Notes: generated from the sequence alone by a model not told the origin. A stretch of 64,000 nt of DNA from AV40 sp963817335 (GCA_963817335.1 CAWFNX010000005.1:434001-498000); one strand, 5' to 3'. Shown: positions 24,886 to 33,920, counted from the first letter of the stretch. Translations and numbers: made by a program.

Positions 24886-25679
24886 CGCCCTTCCTCGACC
24901 GGTTTCGAGCATTGCTGGACGACTGTGGCACAAACGTCTCGGATTCGACGTACACTCTCTTCGGTCAGGGGACCACTGTCCTGTTCAATTGTTGCATGGA
25001 TGCTCCGCAATCCGGCGAGCATTGCTACAATAAGTGGATTGGTTTGCATCTCCGGTTTCATGGCGAGGATTTGCTTCTCCAAAGTTTCAACGAGGGTTCG
25101 TTGCCGAATAAGTTCGGCGCGATCCGGGGAATAATTCTGCAATACCAGCTCGCACAGAGCTTCCGTTCCGCGAAGCCAACCCGCCAGACTCACAATTTGG
25201 GCAAGCTGCTCGCTTTTAAGCTCGGACATCCCGCGCTCCAGATCCGCCAAAACGTGATCCCATTCTTCGCGGGCGGCGACCCATTCGCCTTTCTCGGCGT
25301 GGTCCATGATACTTCGACTGCGCCGCAATGCCCGTTGTTCCACTCCGAGACCTCGACTCAGCTTTAAAACGCTGGTTCCAATTTTTGTGACCTGCGCCGA
25401 ATCTCGTGCCTCCATCGCTACAAAACCTTCAGCGACGGCTATTCCAAGAATTGAGGCGATCTGGACCTGATCGCCGCGTGGTTTCCAATCCGCGATTTGC
25501 GGCCGTTGGACTGCCTGCCAGTTGGCCGTTCGAAACTGATCCAGCGAACGAAAGATCTCTTTGGGCACCGGCATAACCACGCCTTGAACCGGTTTGGCTT
25601 GGGAAGGGAGCTGGCTCGGCTGAATCGGAGAGCTTTCGCTCTGGGCCGAGGCGATGCCAAGCCGCCAGCACGAGCCCAC
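24882..25679 (-). CDS. Uncharacterised helical protein with doubtful N-terminus
   Basis: This 265-residue, mostly helical protein has repeated amphipathic helices (GMSELKSEQLAQIVSLAGWLRGTEAL split across about 150-175, and LIRQRTLVETLEKQILAM), with no recognised family. The frame opens with GTG giving MGSCWRLGIASAQS, which looks like the second half of a signal peptide. The first half (PLTTCGLVLAAW) lies in another frame just upstream, so a frameshift near 25650-25680 may have removed the real start. It is translationally coupled to the following membrane gene. Confidence 0.55.
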   Translation of the reverse strand: MGSCWRLGIASAQSESSPIQPSQLPSQAKPVQGVVMPVPKEIFRSLDQFRTANWQAVQRPQIADWKPRGDQVQIASILGIAVAEGFVAMEARDSAQVTKIGTSVLKLSRGLGVEQRALRRSRSIMDHAEKGEWVAAREEWDHVLADLERGMSELKSEQLAQIVSLAGWLRGTEALCELVLQNYSPDRAELIRQRTLVETLEKQILAMKPEMQTNPLIVAMLAGLRSIHATIEQDSGPLTEESVRRIRDVCATVVQQCSKPVEEGR

Positions 25680-25706
25680 AAGTAGTTAGGGGGACAGAGG
25701 CCTGGT

Positions 25707-27037
25707 TTACAGTCCGCTTGGAAAGGTTTCTTCTACTTCTCCTGCGATCCATTCGGTAGTTCGCTCCAGTGGTTCAACCGCACGGGTATGATCGTAATGC
25801 ATTACACCGTCGAATTGATCCGGTAAACAGGCCTGAAAATAATGACTCATCAGCTCCGTTTCCGGCCGGTAAACTACGCCGATCGCACGCTCCAACCGCT
25901 CGTTGCGCAGATACGGGGAAAGCGCGTGGTTGTCGCGGAGATTCAGAAAGAAATTCGGAACTTCAGTTTCGTGAAACAGCGCTTCGTAGCTGCTCGGATG
26001 ACCGGGCCTGACCGTTTTGCGTTCCGCAGGGCTGTCCCACTCTGAAGCGGCGGTTACTGTGCCGCCGTAAGTTGTAAAACCAATTGATACCGCTTCGTTC
26101 CCAAATTGCTGGCGAATCAGTTGCCCGAGATTAGATCTCGCCGCGCCGGCCCATTTGCGTAGCGCGCGCGTCTCCCAGGTGCGAATTGTGCGCCCAAACG
26201 ATAATTTTTGCGGGCGATCCGCGGCTGCTCAGATAATTCGTTAGGCGCACCAGCGATTCCATCATGTGCGTGTCGCGCAAGATTCCACGAGGACACCTCG
26301 CGTTTGAACATGGTGCGGTAGTATTCCTCGGCATTGCGGACCACCAGCGCGTTTTGTTCGGCGCAGAAATAGGCGTCCGCGGCCACTTGGCCGTCACGCT
26401 GGAGGTAATCCATCGCCTTCCGTCGCAGATCGACCAGGTTCTTGACGACCGCCGCTTCACAATCGGGCGCCATCCGAAAGCCAGTCGCATAACCGTAGCT
26501 GGTGGTGTCCTGACCGAATTGTTCGAAACAACCGTAGTGGTGCCGTGCTCGTTTCGCTGCATCCGGGTCGACCTTGTCGAGGTAGGCGAGAACGGCGCTG
26601 ATGGAATCATTCAAACTGTAGAGATCGAGTCCGTAGAATCCGCATTTTCGATCGCCTTGCTGATCGTTGTGCTCGCGAAGCCAACCGACAAAATCGAGCA
26701 CGTCGGCATTTCGCCACATCCATTGCGGGAAACGTTGGAACCCGCTCAGCGCTTCCACGCTGTCGAGATCGTTGCCGGCACCGCGCACGAATCGGTTGAT
26801 TCGATATGCATCCGGCCAGTCGGCTTCTACCGCCACCGCATTGAAGCCGCGCTGCGCGATCAGAATTTTGGAAAGCTGCGCCCGGATACGGTAAAACTCG
26901 TGCGTTCCATGACTGGCCTCGCCAATTAAAACGAAACGCCGATCGCCGATCAGATCGATCACCGAATCGAAATCATTCGGCGAACCGACCAGCGGTTCAG
27001 CCGCTTCAGCCAGAAGTTCGACAATGTCCTTCGGCAT
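25707..27037 (-). pseudogene. Erythromycin-esterase family protein, broken by two frameshifts
   Basis: Three frames join to one protein of about 440 residues. The N-terminal part (27037 to about 26290) has FVLIGEASHGTHEFYRIRA, EADWPDAYRINRFVRG and CGFYGLDLYSLNDS. The middle (to about 26133) has DTHMMESLVRLTNYLSSRG and IIVWAHNSHLGDARATQMG. The end has NLGQLIRQQFGNEAVSIGF and ERAIGVVYRPETELMSHYF. One extra base near 26283 and one near 26132 (GAGATC-T-AATCTC) explain both breaks. The family hydrolyses ester bonds and is common in USP/phosphoribosyltransferase clusters. Upstream, the frame is open into the USP remnant without a stop. Confidence 0.8.
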
Positions 27038-27040
27038 AAT

Positions 27041-28033
27041 ATCTATATAATTCAAGAATTCACGCAGCTGGCTCGGCACCACCAGGACCGGGCACTCGCG
27101 CGTATCGGACAACTTGTTCGGCGACGCTCCCCATCAATGCATGTTTGAATCCGCTGCGGCCATGAGTGGAGATCACGACAAGATCGACTTCTTCGGTTTC
27201 GCCGCAGATCGTGTCGACAGGGTAGCCAATTTTAATTTGGATTCGCATTTCACGCCCTTTAGAATATCAAGCTTGGCCAGTGCCTCCATTTCCAGTTGCG
27301 TGTCCATCGGAACACCCATCTGTTCGGTTGGCAAATTCGTTGCAACACGGTCGATCAACACAGGCGCTGCTGGAAACAGCACGTACAGCAGGCGAAGTTT
27401 TGCAGCGAAACTTTTCGCCCAAAGCGCGCCGTAGATCAGGCCCGCCATCGCGCATTGCGAAAAATCAGTCGGCACAAGGATCTGGCGCACACCAAGGTTC
27501 TCCGCGTCTCCATCGTCGGACGATCGAGCACCGGACAAGGCGCGAACCGGACGACTCGTTCGGCCGTGCTTCCAAGTAGGACACGCTTAAGTCCGCTGTG
27601 TCCGCGCGTCGCCAATACGATCAAATCGGCGCCGATCTCGCGGGCCTGCTGGCAAATTTCCTGAAACGGTTGGCCGCTTCGAACGTGACTGTTCGCCGGC
27701 CAGAACGACGGAGGATGCTTCTCATGCGCTTGCGCGAGCTTTTCGTCGAGCGGACATGAGCGACTCAGCGGTTTCGCGCATGAGATGAGCAGCTCCGGCC
27801 GAGGCCGCCTCGTCCGGTGAGGTGACGTGAAGAAGATGAATCGTGGCAGCAAAGCTTCGCGCCAATTCCACAGCGTAGTTCAGTGCCACCATCGACGGAC
27901 GCGAGAAATCGAGCGGGACCAGAATGGTTTTGATTTTGATTTGGGCCGCGTGATCGTCGCTTGCACCTTGTTTGGGAACGACTGGTTTTTCCATTGCCGC
28001 TGTCGTTGGGCTCGGTTCCAGAGTTGTCTTCAT
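27041..28033 (-). pseudogene. Tandem universal stress protein, broken by four frameshifts
   Basis: Pieces of a two-domain USP are spread over all three frames. They are IKTILVPLDFSRPSMVALNYAV (first domain), ADLIVLATRGHSGLKRVLLG and STAERVVRFAPCPVL, RQILVPTDFSQCAMAGLIYG (second domain), and VDLVVISTHGRSGFKHALMG followed, after another shift, by CPVLVVPSQL. Breaks fall near 27745, 27520, 27235 and 27090. Intact relatives are the 345- and 368-residue tandem USPs at 35.2 and 37.2 kb. After repair the frame would run without a stop into the erythromycin-esterase coding sequence, so the ancestor may have been a fusion. No product of normal length can be made as read. Confidence 0.82.
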
Positions 28034-28075
28034 GCTCGAAACGTAACTGCAGCGAACGACCGATCTCTGCGCCTT

Positions 28076-28083
28076 TTGCTAAA
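28076..28083 (-). promoter_or_regulatory. TTTAGCAA octamer before a USP gene
   Basis: On the gene strand the octamer TTTAGCAA begins 43-50 bases before the USP start codon at 28033. The same octamer, or TTTCGCAA, lies at the same distance before three other USP genes in the window, which suggests a shared regulator or promoter element. Confidence 0.5.
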
Positions 28084-28112
28084 GATCGAGCGTATTTTGG
28101 CCGCCGGTAATA

Positions 28113-28526
28113 TCAAACCGGCTCGAGCGATCGGAAATGGGAGCGCAGCCGGGCGACTGGTATTTTTGAAAGATCGCACGGCAGGTGCTCCACGATTCGT
28201 TCCCGAATTTCGATCGGCAGAAGATCGACGATTTGATTGTAAATCGATTCCGGAGCGGCGAGTGACCATCCTTCACCGAAGTCGCGCTCGACGATCTTTG
28301 CGATCTCATCGGCCAACTGCGCGCAGATGTGCCGGTTCTCTTCGCTCTCGAGCTCGGCCAGTCGGTCATCGCGGTCGTGCGGTGCGTTCGCGACATGGTA
28401 TTCAGATTTGGGATTCCGAACGCCTGAACCAATTGCTAATTTCGGCCCACGGGTTGGCGTTTCCCGAACTCGGTACGCTTTCAGTCGACCGCGATCGGCG
28501 ACAATGATCAGCGAAGCGGTTGTCAT
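28113..28526 (-). CDS. Host-attachment family protein (PF10116-like)
   Basis: This 137-residue protein begins ASLIIVADRGRLKAYRVRET and carries RHICAQLADEIAKIVE, LAAPESIYNQIVDLLPIEIRERI and DLSKIPVARLRSHF, the pattern of the protein family named after Agrobacterium host attachment. The actual role is unclear. Members are common beside USP and Hsp20 genes. Its start overlaps the stop of the DUF2267 gene by four bases. Confidence 0.8.
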   Translation of the reverse strand: MTTASLIIVADRGRLKAYRVRETPTRGPKLAIGSGVRNPKSEYHVANAPHDRDDRLAELESEENRHICAQLADEIAKIVERDFGEGWSLAAPESIYNQIVDLLPIEIRERIVEHLPCDLSKIPVARLRSHFRSLEPV

Positions 28527-28972
28527 ACTGGTGTCGCAGTGCTGAATGCCGGCCAGATTTCGCGGAGCTCGGGCGGAAAGATTTCGAATATCTTCTCGAA
28601 TTCACCAGGCGACGTGTTGGCGCAAAGAAGCATTAACACCGCTTCGGTCAGACGCATCGGATTGACGTTGCGGTCCACCGTAAAATTCCTGCGGACGGCG
28701 TCGTAGAATTCCTGCGGCGTCTTGATTTTTACCGGCGTGACCGACGGTTTCCAATTATCGTAGTAAAAACCACGCACCAGCATTGGGAGCTGGGCACCGA
28801 GATGGGCCGCTTCCGGCACCGGCAAACGGTCCCGTAACACGTGCAAAACTGCGCGCAATCCGTGGTAAGCCTTGTGGTGATCGTCCCAATGCAATGCATC
28901 GCAGAGCTCTCTCAGCCATAGATTTGTCTTTTGCAGGGTCGATTCAAAAACGTCCGGTTGATGTGTTTTCAT
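28523..28972 (-). CDS. DUF2267 protein
   Basis: This 149-residue all-helical protein has the DUF2267 pattern (TNLWLRELCDALHWDDHHKAYHGLRAVLHVLRDRLPVPEAAHLGAQLP in three helices, then LVRGFYYDNW). A GGAGG ribosome site lies eight bases before the ATG. It is the first gene of a pair with the host-attachment family gene. Such genes recur with USP, Hsp20 and phosphoribosyltransferase genes in stress clusters; the molecular activity is unknown. Confidence 0.88.
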   Translation of the reverse strand: MKTHQPDVFESTLQKTNLWLRELCDALHWDDHHKAYHGLRAVLHVLRDRLPVPEAAHLGAQLPMLVRGFYYDNWKPSVTPVKIKTPQEFYDAVRRNFTVDRNVNPMRLTEAVLMLLCANTSPGEFEKIFEIFPPELREIWPAFSTATPV

Positions 28973-28987
28973 GTTTTGTCCTCCAGT

Positions 28988-29662
28988 TCATTGTTTCGAA
29001 ATTGACGCAGCTCCGGTCCGCGGGTCGGCCTGGGCCAGGAGTTGCCGGACTTCCTCGTCCGTTGTTTGGGAAAAATTTTCGTACCACTGCCCGACACCAT
29101 AGAAATTCTCCGGCACTAGCAGCGCGGCGACATCGTCGGCGGCATGGCGCATGTCGTAGTATGTTGATCCGGCAATTACCGGTGCAGCGACAACGATCCG
29201 TGCGACATCTAATTGTCGCAGCGCCGCTACTGCCGCCAGCATGGTTGAACCGGTGGCAATCCCATCATCGACCACGATGACAGTTTTGCCTTTCACATCG
29301 GGCGCCGGAAGATCGTCACGATAAGCGCGTTCACGCCGGGCGAGCTCTTCCTGTTCCTGCGCTGCCACCGCATCAATGACGAGTGCCGGAATCCCCAAAA
29401 CATCGACAACGTCTTTATTAAGTACACGCACGCCTCCGGTGGCGATCGCTCCCATGGCGAGTTCCGGGTGTTCGGGGAGCCCAAGTTTGCGCACCACGAA
29501 CACGTCCAACGGCAAGTTTAGCTTTTTCGCTATCTCGGCCGCTACCGGAACACCGCCTCGCGGCAATGCCAGAACCAGTACGTCATCGCGATTGCGGTAA
29601 ACGTCGAGATGTTCTGCTAACAAGCTGCCCGCTTCGGTTCGGTTCAAGAATTGTGTTTTCAT
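28988..29662 (-). CDS. Phosphoribosyltransferase domain protein
   Basis: This 224-residue type I phosphoribosyltransferase fold has VLALPRGGVPVAAEIAKKL near the N-terminus, a flexible loop (VRKLGLPEHPELAMGAI) and the PRPP-binding motif TVIVVDDGIATGSTM (about 125-140). Members of this stand-alone group usually sit beside dienelactone hydrolase-like and erythromycin-esterase genes, as here; the substrate is unknown. The ATG at 29662 overlaps the hydrolase stop by four bases. An upstream in-frame extension to 29785 lies inside the hydrolase gene. Confidence 0.88.
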   Translation of the reverse strand: MKTQFLNRTEAGSLLAEHLDVYRNRDDVLVLALPRGGVPVAAEIAKKLNLPLDVFVVRKLGLPEHPELAMGAIATGGVRVLNKDVVDVLGIPALVIDAVAAQEQEELARRERAYRDDLPAPDVKGKTVIVVDDGIATGSTMLAAVAALRQLDVARIVVAAPVIAGSTYYDMRHAADDVAALLVPENFYGVGQWYENFSQTTDEEVRQLLAQADPRTGAASISKQ

Positions 29663-30369
29663 TTTTTTGATGGCTTGAAGTGTTTCGCTAACCATTCGGC
29701 AGCGAGGCGCGCGACTTCCTCGAGAGCTCCGGGTTCTTCGAATAAATGCGTGGCGTGTGGCACAACCGCCAAAGATTTTTCGCATTGCAGTTGGACATAG
29801 GCCTGTTGGTTCAATGACAAGACCGTTTCGTCACGCTCGCCGACAATGAGAAGCGTGGGAGCTTTAACGTACGACAACGCGTCGCCGGCAAGATCGGGTC
29901 GACCGCCGCGAGAGACCACCGCATTGATTGTTTCTCCAAGAGCGGCCGCTGCGCGCAAAGCTGCCGCGCCGCCCGTGCTCGCCCCGAAATATCCGACCGG
30001 AAGATTTCGACATCGCGGTTCTTCGAGAATTTCCTGCGTAACAATAGCGAGACGGCGACTGAGCAAACCGATGTCGAAACGGAGATGACCAGTGTGTGCA
30101 TCTTCCGTTTCTTCCTGCGTCGTCAGCAGATCGAACAGTAGCGTAGCCATGCTGGACCTGCCCAAGATCTCTGCCACCGCGCGATTCCTGCGGCTAAAAC
30201 GGCTGCTTCCGCTCCCGTGCGCGAACAACACCAGGCCGATGGCGTTTTCCGGAATTTCCAGGTCGCCGGATAGCATCACCTCACCGGCGGGAATTTGCAG
30301 GCAAAGAGATTCCGATTTCGATCCGGCTACCCGTTCCGACAAACCGGGGTGCAGTTCGCGCGTCTTCAT
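29659..30369 (-). CDS. Dienelactone hydrolase-like alpha/beta hydrolase
   Basis: This 236-residue alpha/beta hydrolase has oxyanion-region GLVLFAHGSGSSRFSRRNR, nucleophile elbow GYFGASTGGAAAL (Ser in GAST), Asp in TLLIVGERDETVL and His in VPHATHLFEEPGAL. These are the full catalytic triad of the small hydrolases that accompany phosphoribosyltransferase genes in stress clusters. It is translationally coupled to the downstream phosphoribosyltransferase and eight bases from the CBS gene, so CBS-hydrolase-PRTase likely form one transcript. Confidence 0.88.
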   Translation of the reverse strand: MKTRELHPGLSERVAGSKSESLCLQIPAGEVMLSGDLEIPENAIGLVLFAHGSGSSRFSRRNRAVAEILGRSSMATLLFDLLTTQEETEDAHTGHLRFDIGLLSRRLAIVTQEILEEPRCRNLPVGYFGASTGGAAALRAAAALGETINAVVSRGGRPDLAGDALSYVKAPTLLIVGERDETVLSLNQQAYVQLQCEKSLAVVPHATHLFEEPGALEEVARLAAEWLAKHFKPSKK

Positions 30370-30376
30370 TGTCAGT

Positions 30377-30841
30377 TCAGGCCGCCTCCATTTGCGAACT
30401 GCGCCGGCAAATTGCGTCCAGCGTTAGTTCAACATCCTCGGCCGAAAGCTCAGCCGGTCTGTCCGCATCGCGCATCTTTACCGCGACATCGTCGAGCGAG
30501 AGAATGCCGCAAAGATTTCCTTTCTCGTCGATAACGGGCAATCGTCTGACCCGTTTTTCCCGCATGATCTGCAATGCTTCCCGAATGTCAGCTTCAGGTG
30601 GACAGAAATAGAGCTGACGCATCATTATCTCCGCGACGGGTATGCTCGACGGCACCCGATTTTTGCTGGCGGCGGTCATGCAAATGTCGCGATCGGTTAA
30701 AACCCCGACGACGATTCCTTCGTTGTTAACGATTGGCAGGATTCCGCAGTCGCGCATCCACATAATCCGGGCCGCAGTGGACAAGTTGTCGTTGATTCCG
30801 CAAATCCGAACGTCTTTGGTCATTACATCTTTTACTTTCAT
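30377..30841 (-). CDS. Two-CBS-domain protein
   Basis: This 154-residue protein is built from two CBS repeats: MKVKDVMTKDVRICGINDNL with ILPIVNNEGIVVGVLTDRDI, and MRQLYFCPPEADIREALQIM with RRLPVIDEKGNLCGILSLDD. They would form a Bateman module binding adenine nucleotides and so sense energy state. The C-terminus (ELSAEDVELTLDAICRRSSQ) is a short helix. The ATG at 30841 has an AGAGG ribosome site; the longer upstream frame is not protein-like. It is divergent from hsp20 across a 269-base gap. Confidence 0.9.
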   Translation of the reverse strand: MKVKDVMTKDVRICGINDNLSTAARIMWMRDCGILPIVNNEGIVVGVLTDRDICMTAASKNRVPSSIPVAEIMMRQLYFCPPEADIREALQIMREKRVRRLPVIDEKGNLCGILSLDDVAVKMRDADRPAELSAEDVELTLDAICRRSSQMEAA

Positions 30842-31110
30842 AGAGTTCCTCTTTCTGTTTTCAGCAGACACGCTGGGAAGGTCTTGCGCTTCGCGAATCT
30901 TGCGAACCACTGCGCAGTTCTTGTCTTGTTCGGCTGGCCGCCATCGATGATCAATTCGCTCCGTGTGACAGATTTCGATTCGTCCGACGCGGGGCGTTGA
31001 TTTGTGTGATAGGCCGTGATCTATGCGCAAAATCCGACCAGATTCTCGCAAGTCCCGATGAGTGTGTGTCTCCGAGTCGACCAGATTGTCTTAATAGAAA
31101 GACAAAAACA

Positions 31111-31581
31111 ATGAGCACATTAATTAAATGGAATCCTTTCGGAGAACTGGACGAGCTGCAAAATCGGCTTGGGAGCTTCTTCTCCAATGGATTCCCAAAT
31201 CGATTGGGATTCGTCCGCCGGATGGAAAACGGCGAGAGCCTGAAGTTACCTGACTGGTCACCCTTGGTGGATATCACCGAGGACGATCATGAGTATCTGT
31301 TCACGGCGGACTTGCCCGAGATGAAGAAGGAAGAGGTGAAAGTTGTAGTCGAGAACGGAATTCTTTCACTTTCGGGCCAGCGGAAAGTCGAGAAAGAAGA
31401 GAAGAAAAAGAAATATCACCGGATCGAGCGCTCGTTCGGCAGTTTCGAACGTTCGTTCACGCTGCCGGAAGATGCCGACGCCAAGAAGATCGCGGCAGAA
31501 TTCCGCGATGGCGTATTGAAAGTGCACCTACCAAAAACTCCGGCAGTGAAACCGAAGCCGATTGAAGTCAAAGTGCAATAA
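31111..31581 (+). CDS. Small heat shock protein, Hsp20 family
   Basis: This 156-residue chaperone has an alpha-crystallin domain (about 45-140) with VDITEDDHEYLFTADLPEM, VKVVVENGILSLSGQRK and FRDGVLKVHLPK, and the C-terminal tail KPKPIEVKVQ. The N-terminal arm is WNPFGELDELQNRLGSFF. It holds unfolding proteins in the cytosol. The ATG at 31111 gives the family's normal start; the frame extends to 30997 without protein character. The 269-base divergent region to the CBS gene carries no HrcA-type CIRCE repeat that I can see. Confidence 0.93.
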   Translation: MSTLIKWNPFGELDELQNRLGSFFSNGFPNRLGFVRRMENGESLKLPDWSPLVDITEDDHEYLFTADLPEMKKEEVKVVVENGILSLSGQRKVEKEEKKKKYHRIERSFGSFERSFTLPEDADAKKIAAEFRDGVLKVHLPKTPAVKPKPIEVKVQ

Positions 31582-31629
31582 GCAGAGAACCAAAGGGGCG
31601 GCGTGCGCGGTTGCACGCCGCCAACCACC

Positions 31630-32040
31630 ATGAATAAAAATCCACTTAACAAGGGTATTTTAACTGAGAATGCGACCGGCATTGGCACGGTGACTCCAGA
31701 GATGGTAAGAGCTCGCGCGCGCGAATTGGCCGCTATCGCAGGCCGTGTTCCCCCTCAACCGTCCCAGGTTGACTATGAACAGGCCCAACGTGAGTTAACG
31801 GGCGAGTCGGACATGGACATTCTGGATCAAGTTCTGGAATCGTTGCCCGAATCGGAACGCTGGGATCTCGTACGGGGCTCAATCGGCCATCACGCGCCGG
31901 AGTCGTTTGGCGAAGACGAGGACAGCGAAGGACGGAGCGAGAGTGCGCAGCTTGTCGAAGAAGGAATCAAAGAAGCGGAGCACGATCAGATGCTCCAAGC
32001 AGCCCGTGCAGCATACAAGAGGGACCAGCGCGAACTGTGA
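31630..32040 (+). CDS. Small acidic protein of unknown function
   Basis: This soluble 136-residue protein starts MNKNPLNKGILTENATGIG, then has an amphipathic helix (TPEMVRARARELAAIAG) and a strongly acidic helical C-terminal half (LDQVLESLPESERWDLVRG, EAEHDQMLQAARAAYKRDQ). No family is recognised. It lies 48 bases downstream of hsp20 in the same direction and may be co-transcribed with it. The region just before the start encodes a GC-rich palindrome (GGCGTGC near GCACGCC). Confidence 0.6.
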   Translation: MNKNPLNKGILTENATGIGTVTPEMVRARARELAAIAGRVPPQPSQVDYEQAQRELTGESDMDILDQVLESLPESERWDLVRGSIGHHAPESFGEDEDSEGRSESAQLVEEGIKEAEHDQMLQAARAAYKRDQREL

Positions 32041-32712
32041 TGCCTATCCTGAGTGGCAGCAACAGACCCATTCGGTCTCCGGGAAGGTAAAGCATCGAAA
32101 CATTCGATTAAATTGCGTTAGCGATTCGATCCACGCGCGTTTCCAGCTTCTGGAATATCCAGTTCCTGATCGAGAAACGGAGACTCGAGCACGACCGATC
32201 ATCATCCTCTCCTTTCTCTCTCGTCCAGCGACTCCTCAACCGCTAACGCCTCTTCGTCATTAACGCCGCAGGAAAACTTGCTGTCGCTGGGCCGGGTTAT
32301 GAAAATAGCTCGAGGCCGGGATTTGCGCTTGGCGGTGACTTTCGACAAATGTCGAGCGCGAGATTTTCTTCCATTTGATTTGGTTTTCATGACGCAAAGT
32401 TACGAAGTGTTTGATCAACTGCTTCGCGCCAATTGCTAAACGCTTGGCGTTTCTTGGGTAGCAGCCTTTGCGCAACATCGAAACAAAATGTCGCAAGTCG
32501 CGAACTGCGGCCCGCCGACCGGTGCAGAAATACTCCAGCGCCATTTCGGGCGCGCCGTTCTGAAGAAGTCAACGTCGGGCCAGGCGGGTAATTCCTTCGC
32601 TGGACGAGATTCAGCCACATCCAACGTAGAAGAAAGGGGCTGAGATTTAAGTTTTCAGCAATTCGCCCTGTTGCTAACGAGGTCTGTCAGCCAACATCGG
32701 AGACGAATTATT
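32041..32712. other. Gap without a convincing gene
   Basis: This stretch of about 670 bases lies between the acidic protein and the first DUF2238 gene. Short open frames on the minus strand (32202-32390, basic; 32260-32544) lack ribosome sites and recognisable domains. It holds a remnant of a cyclic-nucleotide-binding protein tail (32118-32198, listed separately) and an AGCAA-N9-TTGCT inverted repeat just before the DUF2238 gene (near 32658-32676). Otherwise I see nothing definite. Confidence 0.5.
32118..32198 (-). pseudogene. Remnant of a Crp-like protein C-terminus
   Basis: The minus strand reads VVLESPFLDQELDIPEAGN and then a stop, closely matching the C-terminal tail IVLESPFLDQEQDSPEND of the cyclic-nucleotide-binding protein at 39.5 kb. 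Two stop codons (TGA TGA) lie immediately upstream in frame, so only about 25 codons survive. It is most simply the tail of a deleted duplicate; alternatively the short peptide is a conserved tag used on several proteins. Confidence 0.5.
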
Positions 32713-33315
32713 GTGAATCAAACCCGGCTCGTCGCTTTCCTGGCCCTCGCTTGCGCCGGGATCTGGATTCTGACCGCAATCCAGCCAATCGACCGGCAGG
32801 CATGGGTCCTTGAGAATATTTTGGTGGTCATTTTTGCTGCCGTTTTGGCGTTGACTCGTCGGCGACTGCAACTTTCGAACACCGCCTACATTTGTATCGC
32901 GCTGTTCCTGGTCCTCCACATGATTGGAGCGCATTATACCTACGCCAAAATGCCGCTCGGTATTTGGGCTAAGCAGGCATTTGGGTTTTCTCGCAATCAC
33001 TTCGACCGCGTCGCCCATTTCGGTTTCGGTTTGTTTCTAGTCTTTCCGATTCGCGAACTGCTGGTCCGGTTTAGCGGAATTCGCAGGGGATGGAGCTTTT
33101 GGATTGCATCCGGCATTATTCTCGCAGTAAGCGGTTTCTTTGAAATTCTCGAAGCGATCGTGGCGGAGATCGTCGCGCCCGGGCAGGGGGTAAACTGGCT
33201 CGGCGGGCAGGGAGACGAATGGGATGCGCAAAACGATATGCTCTCAGCAATGGCTGGCGCTTTGGCGATGATGGCGGGGGTTGCCCTGTTCGGCCGCAAG
33301 AAATCTCAAGCGTGA
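32713..33315 (+). CDS. DUF2238 membrane protein, first of a tandem pair
   Basis: This polytopic protein of about 200 residues has six predicted membrane segments and the family motifs IQPIDRQAWVLENILVV, HMIGAHYTYAKMPLG, NHFDRVAHFGFGLFLVFP, and near the end QGDEWDAQNDMLSAMAGAL. The His/Asp-rich motifs between helices look like a metal or catalytic site. GTG at 32713 is chosen as it begins the first membrane segment; TTG at 32671 is possible. Its stop overlaps the start of a second, related gene. Function unknown; YjdF-like proteins are the named relatives. Confidence 0.8.
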   Translation: MNQTRLVAFLALACAGIWILTAIQPIDRQAWVLENILVVIFAAVLALTRRRLQLSNTAYICIALFLVLHMIGAHYTYAKMPLGIWAKQAFGFSRNHFDRVAHFGFGLFLVFPIRELLVRFSGIRRGWSFWIASGIILAVSGFFEILEAIVAEIVAPGQGVNWLGGQGDEWDAQNDMLSAMAGALAMMAGVALFGRKKSQA

Positions 33316-33920
33316 AATCGGCCCAGAATCGATTCCTCTTAATAATACTAGCAACCTACGTTGCGTTTTGGATTGGGTTGGCGATTCGGCCACTCGATCG
33401 GGCGGATTGGTTCCTGGAGAATCTCCTGGTGTTTACAACGGCAATCGTCCTCGGAGCGACCTATCGCAAATTTCAATTCTCGGATCTCTCCTACGCGCTG
33501 ATCTTTGCCTTCCTGGCATTTCATACCATCGGAGCGCACTACACCTACGCAAAAGTTCCATTCGGTTTTTGGCTGCAACACTGGCTGCATTTAAGTCGAA
33601 ACCATTACGACCGGATCATCCACTTCGGATTTGGACTGTTCCTGGCTTACCCGATGCGGGAATTATTAATTCGGTCAGCGAGAGCGAAACCGAATTGGGC
33701 AACGTGGCTCGCGGTTTCAGCGCTCTGGGCGCTGAGCAGTTTCTTTGAGATCGTCGAAGCGATTGTGGCGCACCTGGTCCGGCCAGACCTGGGTTCCGCG
33801 TATCTCGGCACGCAAGGAGACATATGGGACGCCCAGGAGGATATGGCGTGTGCGTTCGTCGGCGCCATTGTCGCCGCGATCTGGATCTGGGTTCGCGCCC
33901 GTCGCGAAGTTGTCGACTAA
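33312..33920 (+). CDS. DUF2238 membrane protein, second of a tandem pair
   Basis: This 202-residue paralogue of the preceding gene has the same motifs in order: IRPLDRADWFLENLLVF, HTIGAHYTYAKVPFG, NHYDRIIHFGFGLFLAYP and QGDIWDAQEDMACAFVGA. The start is GTG overlapping the upstream stop (GTGA), so both are made from one message. The two copies differ throughout, so the duplication is not recent. It converges with the LOG-family gene, overlapping it by four bases. Confidence 0.82.
   Translation: MKSAQNRFLLIILATYVAFWIGLAIRPLDRADWFLENLLVFTTAIVLGATYRKFQFSDLSYALIFAFLAFHTIGAHYTYAKVPFGFWLQHWLHLSRNHYDRIIHFGFGLFLAYPMRELLIRSARAKPNWATWLAVSALWALSSFFEIVEAIVAHLVRPDLGSAYLGTQGDIWDAQEDMACAFVGAIVAAIWIWVRARREVVD

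Noticed and set aside
30842..31110. CIRCE or sigma-32 promoter for hsp20
   Set aside because: No TTAGCACTC-N9-GAGTGCTAA repeat or clear heat-shock promoter seen in the divergent gap.
32202..32544. Two short minus-strand frames in the gap before the DUF2238 pair
   Set aside because: No ribosome sites, no domains and overlapping each other; not supported as genes.
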